This document shows, one piece after another, positions 7,805 to 16,464 of a DNA stretch of 40,476 nt. A program made the translations under genes and the position numbers. The notes under the pieces were generated by a model. That model was not told the origin of the DNA, made no database searches, and saw nothing but the letters and a program-made list of their open reading frames with translations. How positions within the stretch are numbered: position 1 is the first letter of the stretch; each line of letters opens with the position of its first letter. Origin of the DNA: Calothrix sp. HK-06 (GTDB lineage: Bacteria; Cyanobacteriota; Cyanobacteriia; Cyanobacteriales; Nostocaceae); NCBI RefSeq assembly GCF_001904745.1, contig NZ_MRCD01000082.1, positions 1-40,476 of the forward strand, given 5' to 3'.

Positions 7805-8380
7805 TTAACCTTTAACGAATACGTGTGTTAGACCATTAACTTGGTTATCCATTAAGCCATCAACTGTGGCGATGAATTCATGTTCTAAATATGGTTTAGT
7901 CATGTAAGCTGTGGCGCGATGTAGTGTTTTTGCTTTACTAACTCCGCCTTTTTTAAATTCAGTATAAAAGTGTACCATTAATTGTAATGTTGGGATATTA
8001 CGTAATTTCCCATCGAGGGCAAAAACTAGAGTTTTGATGTCTTGACTTTCTTTGAGATATGGTTCAAGGGGTTTGATTAACCAGTTATAGATTTTTTCTG
8101 ATTTTGTTACTGTCACCCGACTAATAATATTCTCTACTCCAACAGGGTTACTAAAATAGGCGCCGCGTTTATCACCAATATTAAACTCCTAAAAACTATG
8201 GAAAAGATTTATACCACGAATGGCACCACCATTTATCTCGTCTACGTCAGGTTTTATTTGTGAACTTTCGGTGCCAAGGGTATTATCTGGGATTATTGAG
8301 GGGGTTTGAGCGGCGCCTCTATTTGGACAAGCAAGTGAACCAGTTAAAATTAGAATAATTATTACTCTCAATTTCTGCAC
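7805..8380 (-). pseudogene. Decayed haemagglutinin/TPS-domain and CHAT-domain gene with in-frame amber codon
   Basis: From ATG at 8380 the frame encodes a signal peptide (ending near GAAQ) and then IIPDNTLGTESS and GGAIRGINLFHSF. These are hallmarks of the haemagglutination-activity (two-partner-secretion) domain. A TAG at 8189-8191 interrupts it where homologues as I remember them have Gln (LFHSF-Q-EFN). The same frame resumes at once with EFNIGDKRGAYFSNPVGVEN, still TPS. It then jumps after ISRVTV to KIYNWLIKPLEPYL and IKTLVFALDGKLRNIP, the signature of a CHAT caspase-like domain, and shortly after to FYTEFKKGGVSKAKTL, which resembles a later CHAT helix. Most of both domains is missing. I infer deletions fused a TPS gene to a CHAT gene, which are often neighbours in cyanobacteria, plus a nonsense mutation. 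The CHAT catalytic His/Cys are absent. Confidence 0.65.
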
Positions 8381-8488
8381 ATCGAAAAACTGATTATTGT
8401 TTTCATTTTTATCATTTCAAGGCACTTTTACGCAAAATTTTTTAAGTAAATTTACGTATGTAGTTAAATGTAAAATTAGTTTACAAAT

Positions 8489-8587
8489 TGTCATTCTGAG
8501 CGTAGCGGAGAATCTAAATTGGTACCATATACTTTTAGATGCTACCCTACGGGAAAAGCTTCGCTTTACACTACGTTCAGCATGACA
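8489..8587. repeat. MITE-like element with TGTCATTCTGAGCG / TTCAGCATGACA ends
   Basis: The left end tgtcattctgagcgtag is matched by an imperfect inverted right end ctacgttcagcatgaca about 65 bases on. This is the general look of small palindromic repeats scattered in many cyanobacterial genomes. It encodes nothing and contains no transposase. It separates the decayed TPS/CHAT gene from murQ. Confidence 0.5.
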
Positions 8588-8596
8588 TTGTTAGGT

Positions 8597-9568
8597 TTAT
8601 TTTTGGTTTTGAAAGTTATCGATTGCGGCTCTAAGATTGCCTTGATGTTGTAATAATAATTGTTCTCCTGCTTGTTTGTCTAAGTTAGTTGAGTGCATTA
8701 ATAGTGCAAGTTTTACCCATTTGCCGCTATTTTCAAGTAGTGAGTTTGCTGCGTCGCGACCCAAACCTGTAAGGTCTTGAAGTATGCGTAATGCACGGTC
8801 ACGCAGTTTGTTGTTTGTGACTGCGACATCCACCATGCGGTTGCCGTAAACTTTACCTAGACGCACCATTGTACCCGTTGACAGAATATTTAAGGCTAGT
8901 TTTGTGACTGTACCTGCTTTTAAACGGGTTGACCCTGCTAGTATTTCGGGCCCAGTTAATAAGCGAATGTTGATGTCAACGTCTGCTTTTACTTGCTCTG
9001 CTGGTACACAAGATATAAATATTGTTGTGGCGCCGCGCGTTTTTGCTGCTTTCAATGCTCCGTGAACATACGGTGTTGTGCCACCTGCTGTGATACCAAC
9101 TACTGCGTCGTTTTTACTTACATTACGTTCGACCATTGCAGTTTCTCCATCTTCTGCTCGGTCTTCTAAATCTTCTGAACTACGAACTAAAGCGCCATTG
9201 CCACCTGCTATTATCCCTTGTACGAGTTCTGGAGGTGTACAAAAAGTTGGTGGACATTCTGCTGCGTCTAATACTCCCAACCTTCCTGAAGTTCCTGCAC
9301 CAATGTAAAATAGGCGCCCACCTAAACTTAAACCTGCTGCAATACGTTCAATTGCTTCTGCTAGTTCGTGTTTGGCTGCTGCAACTGCGTCAATTGCGCG
9401 TTGGTCTTCTGCATTAAATAACTCTACTAACTCAAGCGAACTTAGCTGGTCTAAGTTTAAACTGTTGGGGTTGACTTGCTCCGTCAAAAGATGCCCACGT
9501 TCTTGTAAAAAATTTATCATGTATTTATTGCTAGTAGTTTGGTATGGGTCGGGAAGTGAGAAATACAC
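8597..9568 (-). CDS. murQ: N-acetylmuramic acid 6-phosphate etherase
   Basis: MurQ cleaves the D-lactyl ether of MurNAc-6-phosphate to give GlcNAc-6-phosphate and D-lactate, in cytoplasmic recycling of cell-wall sugars. The 323-residue protein has the family start LQERGHLLTEQVNPNS, the SIS-domain signature AGTSGRLGVLDAAE-PPTF (about 91-109) and the ITAGGTTPYV phosphosugar loop. The C-terminal helical segment with LDKQAGEQLL is also present. The start at 9568 gives a 16-residue extension; the internal ATG at 9520 (MINFLQERGHLL) matches family length better and may be the real start. The gene lies 15 bases after the DUF3110 gene on the same strand and is probably co-transcribed with it. No MurNAc-6-P transporter or kinase is nearby. 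Confidence 0.95.
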   Translation of the reverse strand: MYFSLPDPYQTTSNKYMINFLQERGHLLTEQVNPNSLNLDQLSSLELVELFNAEDQRAIDAVAAAKHELAEAIERIAAGLSLGGRLFYIGAGTSGRLGVLDAAECPPTFCTPPELVQGIIAGGNGALVRSSEDLEDRAEDGETAMVERNVSKNDAVVGITAGGTTPYVHGALKAAKTRGATTIFISCVPAEQVKADVDINIRLLTGPEILAGSTRLKAGTVTKLALNILSTGTMVRLGKVYGNRMVDVAVTNNKLRDRALRILQDLTGLGRDAANSLLENSGKWVKLALLMHSTNLDKQAGEQLLLQHQGNLRAAIDNFQNQK

Positions 9569-9583
9569 ACTCCCCTTTTAGAT

Positions 9584-9991
9584 TCAAATCAATCCTTCTA
9601 GTCGGCGCCTAATGCTATCTAGTTCGCTATCGGCAATATCACTTGCATTCGATTGTTGTTGATTGAAAGCATCAGTATTTTTACTTGAGTTATCTGCATT
9701 GGGATCCCAGTCGGTTTCTTCCACATTTAGCTCAGGAGGAATTGCTAAAGCGCCATTTGAAGGCACAATTTCATAGTCGTAATCCATCTCAGAGCAAAAT
9801 CCTTCCACTTCTTGAGAATCAATAGGCTCAACGGTGGGTACAGGAAAATCCTGAGCCTCAAGTAGCATCGCAAAACGTTCGGCATCGTCGCTTGACTCGA
9901 ACATTAGCACCTTGTTACGGTCGCCAACTCGAATCGTGTGGATACCCTCGTCATCAGTCCGAGCATTAAAAAGTAACACGAAGACACGCAT
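9584..9991 (-). CDS. DUF3110 domain-containing protein
   Basis: This 135-residue protein begins MRVFVLLFNARTDDEGIHTI, the hallmark of DUF3110, a small family of cyanobacteria and plastid-bearing organisms with no known function. The conserved domain covers about residues 1-85: a beta-rich start, a helix DDAERFAMLLEAQDFP, then EGFCSEMDYDYEIV. The rest is an acidic, Asn/Gln/Ser-rich low-complexity tail (DWDPNADNSSKNTD) ending in a short helix IRRRLEGLI. It is cytosolic, with no signal or membrane segment. murQ follows 15 bases later. Upstream lies a 467-base divergent gap shared with tamB. Confidence 0.88.
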   Translation of the reverse strand: MRVFVLLFNARTDDEGIHTIRVGDRNKVLMFESSDDAERFAMLLEAQDFPVPTVEPIDSQEVEGFCSEMDYDYEIVPSNGALAIPPELNVEETDWDPNADNSSKNTDAFNQQQSNASDIADSELDSIRRRLEGLI

Positions 9992-10458
9992 TTTCTGTAG
10001 TCACCAGTCCTTTCTAAATTCACCTCATCAATATTAAAGTTTAAAGAGCCTAAACGCTTATAGCTATGTGAAACAATTACCACTTTTTTTGTATTTTTCC
10101 CGACGATAATATTTTATGGCGCATACTGGATGTAGATATAAACCAGGTTTCTACGCAAAATCCTTGTTGTTATTACAATATATCAATGAAGAAACCTGGT
10201 TTCTGAAGGTTCACTCAATTACAGCACAATCTTACACTACCAACCAGAAACTGAACTTTATGCTAACCTGTAGGTCGTAATAAATCTTTATTTAATTTTA
10301 CAGACAAGTAATGTATGTTCTCCCAAAATCTCAAATAGGTTTGTATTCTGGCAGATGGCATTATTCTCTCATAACATGGGTCTAGCAGGCTCTTGGGCAT
10401 GTTTTTTTGATGCAGTTTGTGTTCCGGTAGTAAAAAGGCGATTAAATAGTAAACTCAT
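9992..10458. other. Divergent intergenic region between DUF3110 and tamB
   Basis: Promoters for both neighbours must lie here. The only clear structure is the dispersed double palindrome at 10138-10204. A 24-codon frame at 10311 (MYVLPKSQIGLYSG...) has no ribosome-binding site and I do not call it. Nothing else is recognised. Confidence 0.5.
10138..10204. repeat. Dispersed double-palindrome repeat, copy B
   Basis: The arms ataaaccaggtttct (10138-10152) and agaaacctggtttct (10190-10204) flank a middle with ttattacaatatatca, matching copies A (2303) and C (28038). The left arm has one change from perfect. It sits between divergent genes, not at a 3' end, so a terminator role is unlikely for this copy. 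Confidence 0.72.
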
Positions 10459-13400
10459 ATGACTAATCCCAATCGCGATAGTAAATCTAAGCCTGTAAAA
10501 GCTCAACGGTTCTGGTTCATGTTGTTGACCCGCAGTGGTATCGCTGCTGGTATTTCGCTGCTTGGACTTGCGGGGTTTGGGTCGTGGCGGTTGTGGAAAT
10601 TTGTTAAGGAAGATTTAACGCCTATAGCTTCACAAAGCGTTACTACCGCGCTCAACCGTCCCGTCAAGTTAGGCGCCGTTCAAGGTTTCTCGTTTGGCAC
10701 AGTAAAATTTGGTGCCTCCAGAATTCCTGCTACACCCAATGACCCAGACAACGGAACTGTCGAATCTGTCGATGTTACTTTTGACCTGCTACAACTGCTT
10801 TTAACGCGGCGCCTTAAACTCGATGTAACCCTTGTTAATCCTATTCTTTATATTGAACAAGACGACCAAGGACGTTGGATAACTACAAAAATTCAACCTC
10901 CTGGTAAAAACGCACCCTTTAAAACTGACCTTGATAAAATACGCTTTCGTAACGGTAATTTAGTACTGGCGCCATCACACACAAAAAAGCAACTCTCGCT
11001 AGCTGACCTTAACGGAGTTGCCGACTTATTAGAAAATAACCAACTCGTTAAGTATGAAGTAGGTGGTAAAGCAGTTAATGGAGGTAGTGTGTTTGTTCGT
11101 GGCGAAACACGTCCTCAAACAATACAACATAAATTAAACCTACAGGTCGAAGATTTACTGGCACAAGATGTTACAACTTTGGTTAAGCTGCCAATAGATT
11201 TACAGTCAGGAAAAGTAAAAAAAGCTGACTTAGATATCGAAGCACAACCACAACAGCCAACTTTATTGCATGGTAATGCGACTGTAGAGGGGGTTAAAGC
11301 TGCTGTCGCACGCTTGCCACGACCTTTTGTAAATGCCCGTGGGTCACTTAGTTTCGATAAAACGGAAGTCAAGTTAGAAAATGTCGTTGCGTCTTACGGT
11401 AAAGTACCTCTGTTGGCAAATGGAACTATTGATAGAAAAGCTGGTTATAATTTAGGCGCCCGTATAAACGAAGTCAGTGCTGCCAATGTTCAAGAAACTC
11501 TAAAATTAAAACTACCTGTTCCTGTTGTTGCTTCGTTGAATGCAGATTTACTGGTGACAGGAGAAATTGATAGTCCAGTACTTTTTGGTAAAGGTAGTAC
11601 AACCAAAACTGCCAAAATAGATAAAGTTGACTTCGATAACGTCGGCGCCAAGTTTGAATTTTTACCGCGTTTACAAAGAATCACTTTTACAGATATTCAA
11701 GGTAAAGCTACTCTTGGTGGTGTTTTGACAGGTACGGGTGTAGTAACAATCGGTCAAAACCCCCAAGTCAATTTTAACGTTACTGCTAAAAATGTACCCG
11801 GAGATGCAATTGCTCAGATATATAATATTAATCCTGACTTTCAAATTGGTGCTGTTGCCGCTACTGCACAACTAAGCGGGGCGCCTGGAAATGTTCAAAC
11901 AATAGTACAATGGCAGTCTCCTAATGGTACATATCCGGGTACTGGAGAAACTACCGTTTACTCCGACCGCTCCTTTACATTTCGTAATGTTAATTTAAAT
12001 GTCGCAGGTGGTAAAGTTCAAGCTGCAGGAAGGTGGGCAAATCAGCAGTGGCAAGTTACCGCTGATACTTCGGGTATACCTGTTGAACGTTTTGTAAATA
12101 AGGAACAGTTAGAGAACGTTAATATAGAAGGTGTAAAATTTAACGGTAGATTATTAGCTTCAGGCTCAACGGCGCCGTTTAAAATTGCTAATGTCCAATC
12201 AGAAAATGCTGGTATGGAACTTGGTGGTGGAAGAGTTGCCATTAAAAACGTTAAGTTTGATGAGCAAAACTTTGCCGCTCAGTTTGTCGCCAATAACGTT
12301 AGATTATCGCGCGTTCTCAAACAATCGGCACCTGTTTTACAAAATCCTTTAGCTGGTACGTTTCAAATTGCTGGTAATCGCGATAATATTACCCTGAAAA
12401 CAATTCAAGGTACAGGCAATGCGGTTTTGAACGTTGGAGGAGGTACGGTAGGTGTTAATAATATTCAACTAGCTGATGGCGCCTATCAAGCTCAACTGCA
12501 AATCAAGGACTCTAATGTTCAAGAGTTAGCACAAGTACCAAATATAGTCCAGGGTCGAGTTACAGGTAACTTACAAGTTGCAGGAACCGTTGACTCGTTC
12601 CAACTACCTGCCATACAAGCAAAAGGTACCGGACGTTTAAATGTAGACGGTGGTTCTTTCAATGCAACTAATATTGTACTTGATAAAGGGCGTTATACTG
12701 CAAAAGTAGAAGCTAATAATGTCCGTTTGCAGCGTTATGCAAAAGTACCAACTTTAGTTGAGTCTGGTTTAGATGGTTTGTTTGACGTTACAGGTACGGT
12801 TGACTCTTTCAAACTAGAGGACATTCAACTTAGTGGTACAGGAAAAGTTAAATACGCTGGTGGTGACGTAACTGCGTCGAATATTCAACTAAATAAAGGT
12901 CGCTATCAAGCTGCTGTCAATGCATCTGGTGTACAACTAAAGCGTATTAACCCACAGCTAGAGGGACTACTTGTTGGTAATTTACAAGTTGCGGGTGCAG
13001 TTAATGATATTAGTCTTGCGAATATAGCAGCAGTTGGTAAAGTTGGACTTTCTCAAGGGTTAGCAGGTATTGAACAACCTTTGGCAGCAGATATTGGTTG
13101 GAATGGTACAAAGTTAACTGTTCAACGTGCAACTTCACGAGATGTGACGGCAACTGGGTATGTTATGGTTAATGCAAAAAATCCCAATACCCCAGAAATT
13201 ACTGATTTAAATTTGGATGTAATCGCTAAAAATTATAACCTTTTAAATTTACCAGCAAAGTTACCAAATGCAATCGCGTTAGGTGGTTTAGCTGATTTTA
13301 ATGGTAAAATTACCGGGCGCCTGCCTGCACCAAATCTCAACGGACAAGTAGCATTACGTAATTTGAATGTAAATAAATTTGCTTTTGATGTTTTAACGGG

Positions 13401-16098
13401 TAGTTTAGTAAGCGAACGTGGCAGCGGTTTAAAATTAGATGCTGTCGGAACACAAGACCGCATTGCCTTAAATTTAGATGCTAACAACCGTCCCAAAGAT
13501 TTTAATATACGTTGGAAACAAGCGACAGCAACAGGAATTGCCAGGGGTGATAATTTAGATGTCAAAGTTGATAATTTTCCACTTTTAGCTTTAAATATTT
13601 CTCCCCCTGCAAATGGATTAATTGGTAAGGGTAGTGTTGCTGGGACTTTAACTGGAAATTTTTTAGTTAACCCCAACACTTTAACCGGAAATGGAAATAT
13701 TGCAGTTGCTAATCCTCAAGTTGGAACTATTAGAGGTAATAGTTTAAGTGCAAATTTTGCTTATAACAACGGCGCCTTAACACTTGAAAATAGTATATTT
13801 AAGAAAAATAATAGTACTTATAGCTTTGCTGGTACTGTGGTTCCGAGTACTCCAATTCCCAAAATTCAAGGTAAACTTGCGGTTGCTCAAGGTAACATCC
13901 AAGACGTTTTAACTACATTACAAATCTTTGAAGTGCAAGATTTCCAACGTGGTTTAACAGAACCATCATATGGCAATGCAGCAAATCTGAGTGGTACAAG
14001 TGCTGTGGGAGTGCGAAACCAACCAGCACTTACTCAAATAAAACGTTTCTCCGAAATTCAAGCTTTACTAGAAAAACAACAATCTGATAAACGTGCATCT
14101 TCACCTTTGCCCGAACTAGCAGATTTAGTAGGAACTTTCAACGGCGAAGTCACATTGGATACTGCTTCTAGTAATGGAATAAAGGCAGACTTTAAAATTA
14201 ATGGTCAAGACTTTGCTTGGGGGCGCCCGGATGACCAAGACCGCTATTTTGGTGCCCAGCAAATAATTGCTCAAGGCAGTTTTGATGATGGAATATTACG
14301 ACTGCAACCCCTGCGAGTCGAGTCAAAAAATCGTCTCCTCGCTTTTGTGGGTAGTATTGGCGGCAAAGAACAATCAGGACAATTGCAGGTAACAAATTTT
14401 CCTGTAAAATTTCTGAATAACTTCGTCAAGCTGCCTGTAGGGTTAACAGGAAATTTGAGCGGACGAGCAGCCATTGCTGGTAATATTCTTAACCCACAAG
14501 CTAAAGGAGATTTTTCAGTTAGCGAAGGCGCCTTAAATTCTAAAGGCGTTCAGTCAGCAAATGCCAGTTTTAGCTATAGTAATGGACGTTTAAATTTTAA
14601 TAGCGAAGTTAATGTAGACAACGCAGACCCTGTTACTATTACAGGTGGCATTCCCTACCAATTCCCAACTGCGGTTCTCCCACCAGAAAATAATAAAATT
14701 GACCTTGATGTCAAAGTTAAAAATAAAGGGTTGGCGGTGATAAACTTGTTAACCAACCAAGTCAAATATGAAAATGGACAAGGAGAAGTCGATTTAAAAG
14801 TACAAGGAACTCGTGACCAACTTATTCTGAGTGGAAATGCAAACCTTAATAAAGCTACATTTAGCTCACCAACAATACCTGGTAATATTACTGATGTAGC
14901 AGGTAAAATAAAATTTGATTTCGACCGTATCATCGTTGATAATTTACAAGGAACATTTAGCCGAGGTAGCGTTAAAGCAATTGGTGAAATTCCGATATCG
15001 GACACAACACTTCAAATCAGTAATCCTTTAACTCTTACCCTTGACCGTATCGCGTTAAATTTGAAAAGTTTATATCAAGGTAACGTTAGTGGAGGTTTAC
15101 AGCTCACCGGCTCTGCTCTCAACCCATTAATTGGCGGTAACATTGAGCTTAAGAACGGTAAAGTGCTACTTGCTGAGTCAACGAACCTAAACCCACAGCA
15201 AAACGATACATTAGAAGAATTAACAACACTGCTCAAATCTCAAACACCTGAGCCTGCAGAAACTTCGGAAACCGTTACACGTTTTAATAACTTACAAATT
15301 AAGCTTGGTAACAACGTTAGAATTACAAGGGCGCCGATTCTTGATTTTATCGCAACTGGCGACCTTAACGTCACAGGCACACTCAACGACCCAGTGCCAA
15401 AAGGAGTTATTAAACTCAAGGATGGAGGAGTTAATTTATTTACCACTCGCTTTAATTTAGCACGTGGATATGAGCATACAGCAACTTTTAAAACAACCCA
15501 ACCGCGCGACCCAGAACTCGATATTCAACTATTTGCAAAAGTACTCGATGTCATTCAAAGTAGCGATTTTAGCCGTAACATAACTGGACTAGCTGCATTA
15601 GAAAGCGTCCGTGTAGAAGCTAAAATTCAAGGACTTGCAAGTCAGCTAAACGAAAATCTCGAACTAAGAAGTTCACCAACACGCGGTCAAAATGAACTTG
15701 TCGCATTGCTTGGAGGTGGGTTTGTAGAAACTCAAGGTCGAGGTAGCGATAGTACATTAGGATTAATTAACATTGCAGGTTCAGCCGTATTTAATAACTT
15801 TCAAAGCGCGTTTAACGAAATTGGTACAGCATTTGGTTTGAGTGAGTTTCGCTTATTCCCAACTATTATTACCCAAGACCCAGAAGCTGGTAAAAACTAC
15901 ACAAGCTTAGAACTTGCCGCAGAAGCAGGTGTAGACATTTCGCCAAAAGTCTCAGCATCCGCACTCAAAATATTAACAACGAATGACCCAATTCAATGGG
16001 GTTTAAACTATCGTATCAACAAAGAAATCCGCTTCCGCACCTCCACAAACTTATTTAACGACAACCGCGCAGTATTAGAATTTGAACGCAGATTCTAG
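10459..16098 (+). CDS. tamB: TamB/TIC236-like translocation and assembly protein (DUF490)
   Basis: A 1879-residue envelope protein. One N-terminal membrane anchor (about residues 25-45, GIAAGISLLGLAGFGSW) is followed by a very long periplasmic part of short beta-strand repeats with alternating hydrophobic residues. The C-terminal TamB (DUF490) domain has LDFIATGDLNVTGTLNDP, a PRDPELDIQLFAKV segment and the terminal LEFERRF. Relatives form a hydrophobic groove bridging inner and outer membranes; TamB helps outer-membrane protein assembly or lipid transport, and plant TIC236 links the chloroplast envelopes. Residues about 648-870 hold at least three successive copies of a 70-72 residue unit (GTG-V--GGG...NIQL-KGRYQA...L--V-GTVDSF). 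The ATG at 10459 places the anchor correctly. No Omp85/TamA gene is adjacent. The reading frame is uninterrupted. Confidence 0.92.
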   Translation: MTNPNRDSKSKPVKAQRFWFMLLTRSGIAAGISLLGLAGFGSWRLWKFVKEDLTPIASQSVTTALNRPVKLGAVQGFSFGTVKFGASRIPATPNDPDNGTVESVDVTFDLLQLLLTRRLKLDVTLVNPILYIEQDDQGRWITTKIQPPGKNAPFKTDLDKIRFRNGNLVLAPSHTKKQLSLADLNGVADLLENNQLVKYEVGGKAVNGGSVFVRGETRPQTIQHKLNLQVEDLLAQDVTTLVKLPIDLQSGKVKKADLDIEAQPQQPTLLHGNATVEGVKAAVARLPRPFVNARGSLSFDKTEVKLENVVASYGKVPLLANGTIDRKAGYNLGARINEVSAANVQETLKLKLPVPVVASLNADLLVTGEIDSPVLFGKGSTTKTAKIDKVDFDNVGAKFEFLPRLQRITFTDIQGKATLGGVLTGTGVVTIGQNPQVNFNVTAKNVPGDAIAQIYNINPDFQIGAVAATAQLSGAPGNVQTIVQWQSPNGTYPGTGETTVYSDRSFTFRNVNLNVAGGKVQAAGRWANQQWQVTADTSGIPVERFVNKEQLENVNIEGVKFNGRLLASGSTAPFKIANVQSENAGMELGGGRVAIKNVKFDEQNFAAQFVANNVRLSRVLKQSAPVLQNPLAGTFQIAGNRDNITLKTIQGTGNAVLNVGGGTVGVNNIQLADGAYQAQLQIKDSNVQELAQVPNIVQGRVTGNLQVAGTVDSFQLPAIQAKGTGRLNVDGGSFNATNIVLDKGRYTAKVEANNVRLQRYAKVPTLVESGLDGLFDVTGTVDSFKLEDIQLSGTGKVKYAGGDVTASNIQLNKGRYQAAVNASGVQLKRINPQLEGLLVGNLQVAGAVNDISLANIAAVGKVGLSQGLAGIEQPLAADIGWNGTKLTVQRATSRDVTATGYVMVNAKNPNTPEITDLNLDVIAKNYNLLNLPAKLPNAIALGGLADFNGKITGRLPAPNLNGQVALRNLNVNKFAFDVLTGSLVSERGSGLKLDAVGTQDRIALNLDANNRPKDFNIRWKQATATGIARGDNLDVKVDNFPLLALNISPPANGLIGKGSVAGTLTGNFLVNPNTLTGNGNIAVANPQVGTIRGNSLSANFAYNNGALTLENSIFKKNNSTYSFAGTVVPSTPIPKIQGKLAVAQGNIQDVLTTLQIFEVQDFQRGLTEPSYGNAANLSGTSAVGVRNQPALTQIKRFSEIQALLEKQQSDKRASSPLPELADLVGTFNGEVTLDTASSNGIKADFKINGQDFAWGRPDDQDRYFGAQQIIAQGSFDDGILRLQPLRVESKNRLLAFVGSIGGKEQSGQLQVTNFPVKFLNNFVKLPVGLTGNLSGRAAIAGNILNPQAKGDFSVSEGALNSKGVQSANASFSYSNGRLNFNSEVNVDNADPVTITGGIPYQFPTAVLPPENNKIDLDVKVKNKGLAVINLLTNQVKYENGQGEVDLKVQGTRDQLILSGNANLNKATFSSPTIPGNITDVAGKIKFDFDRIIVDNLQGTFSRGSVKAIGEIPISDTTLQISNPLTLTLDRIALNLKSLYQGNVSGGLQLTGSALNPLIGGNIELKNGKVLLAESTNLNPQQNDTLEELTTLLKSQTPEPAETSETVTRFNNLQIKLGNNVRITRAPILDFIATGDLNVTGTLNDPVPKGVIKLKDGGVNLFTTRFNLARGYEHTATFKTTQPRDPELDIQLFAKVLDVIQSSDFSRNITGLAALESVRVEAKIQGLASQLNENLELRSSPTRGQNELVALLGGGFVETQGRGSDSTLGLINIAGSAVFNNFQSAFNEIGTAFGLSEFRLFPTIITQDPEAGKNYTSLELAAEAGVDISPKVSASALKILTTNDPIQWGLNYRINKEIRFRTSTNLFNDNRAVLEFERRF

Positions 16099-16103
16099 AC
16101 AAC

Positions 16104-16396
16104 TGTAGGTTGGGTGGAGGAACGGAACCCAACACAAACGACTAGTGAGGGGTTAATTTGCAACGGATACAACGGATAAGTTATTGGTTACAAACAAAAT
16201 CTATTTAACTACTGATTTGCATTATTAGTTTTGGTAGTATTTATTTTTACCACAAAGACACAGAGGAGAGAGTTAAGAAAGTTGTAATTTGGGGTTGATT
16301 TGCAATGGATAGGTTATTGGATACAAACAAAATCTAGTTATTTAAAATCAACCATCCGTTACATCCGTTTATAATCCGTTGCCAATCTTTCTACTT
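16104..16396. repeat. Gap after tamB filled with several dispersed short repeats
   Basis: This stretch is a patchwork: gtaggttgggtggaggaacg with an inverted cccaacac, then gcaacggatacaacggataa followed by ttattggttacaaacaaaatcta. A taccacaaagacacagaggag element (16252-16272) comes next, then a second imperfect copy of the tggatacaaacaaaatcta unit (about 16319-16337) and an inverted accatccgttacatccg. Related pieces occur at 29950, 31120 and 34985. No gene is seen between 16099 and 16464. Confidence 0.55.
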
Positions 16397-16464
16397 CAGA
16401 TTCTTCGCGAAGTGACTAATAGCAGTTTATACTTATCATTAACTTTTCAAACATCTTCATCGCT

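Noticed and set aside
14198-15446. Several antisense frames of 65-116 codons inside tamB
   Set aside because: They are opposite a well-supported gene, lack ribosome sites and show the composition expected of shadow frames.
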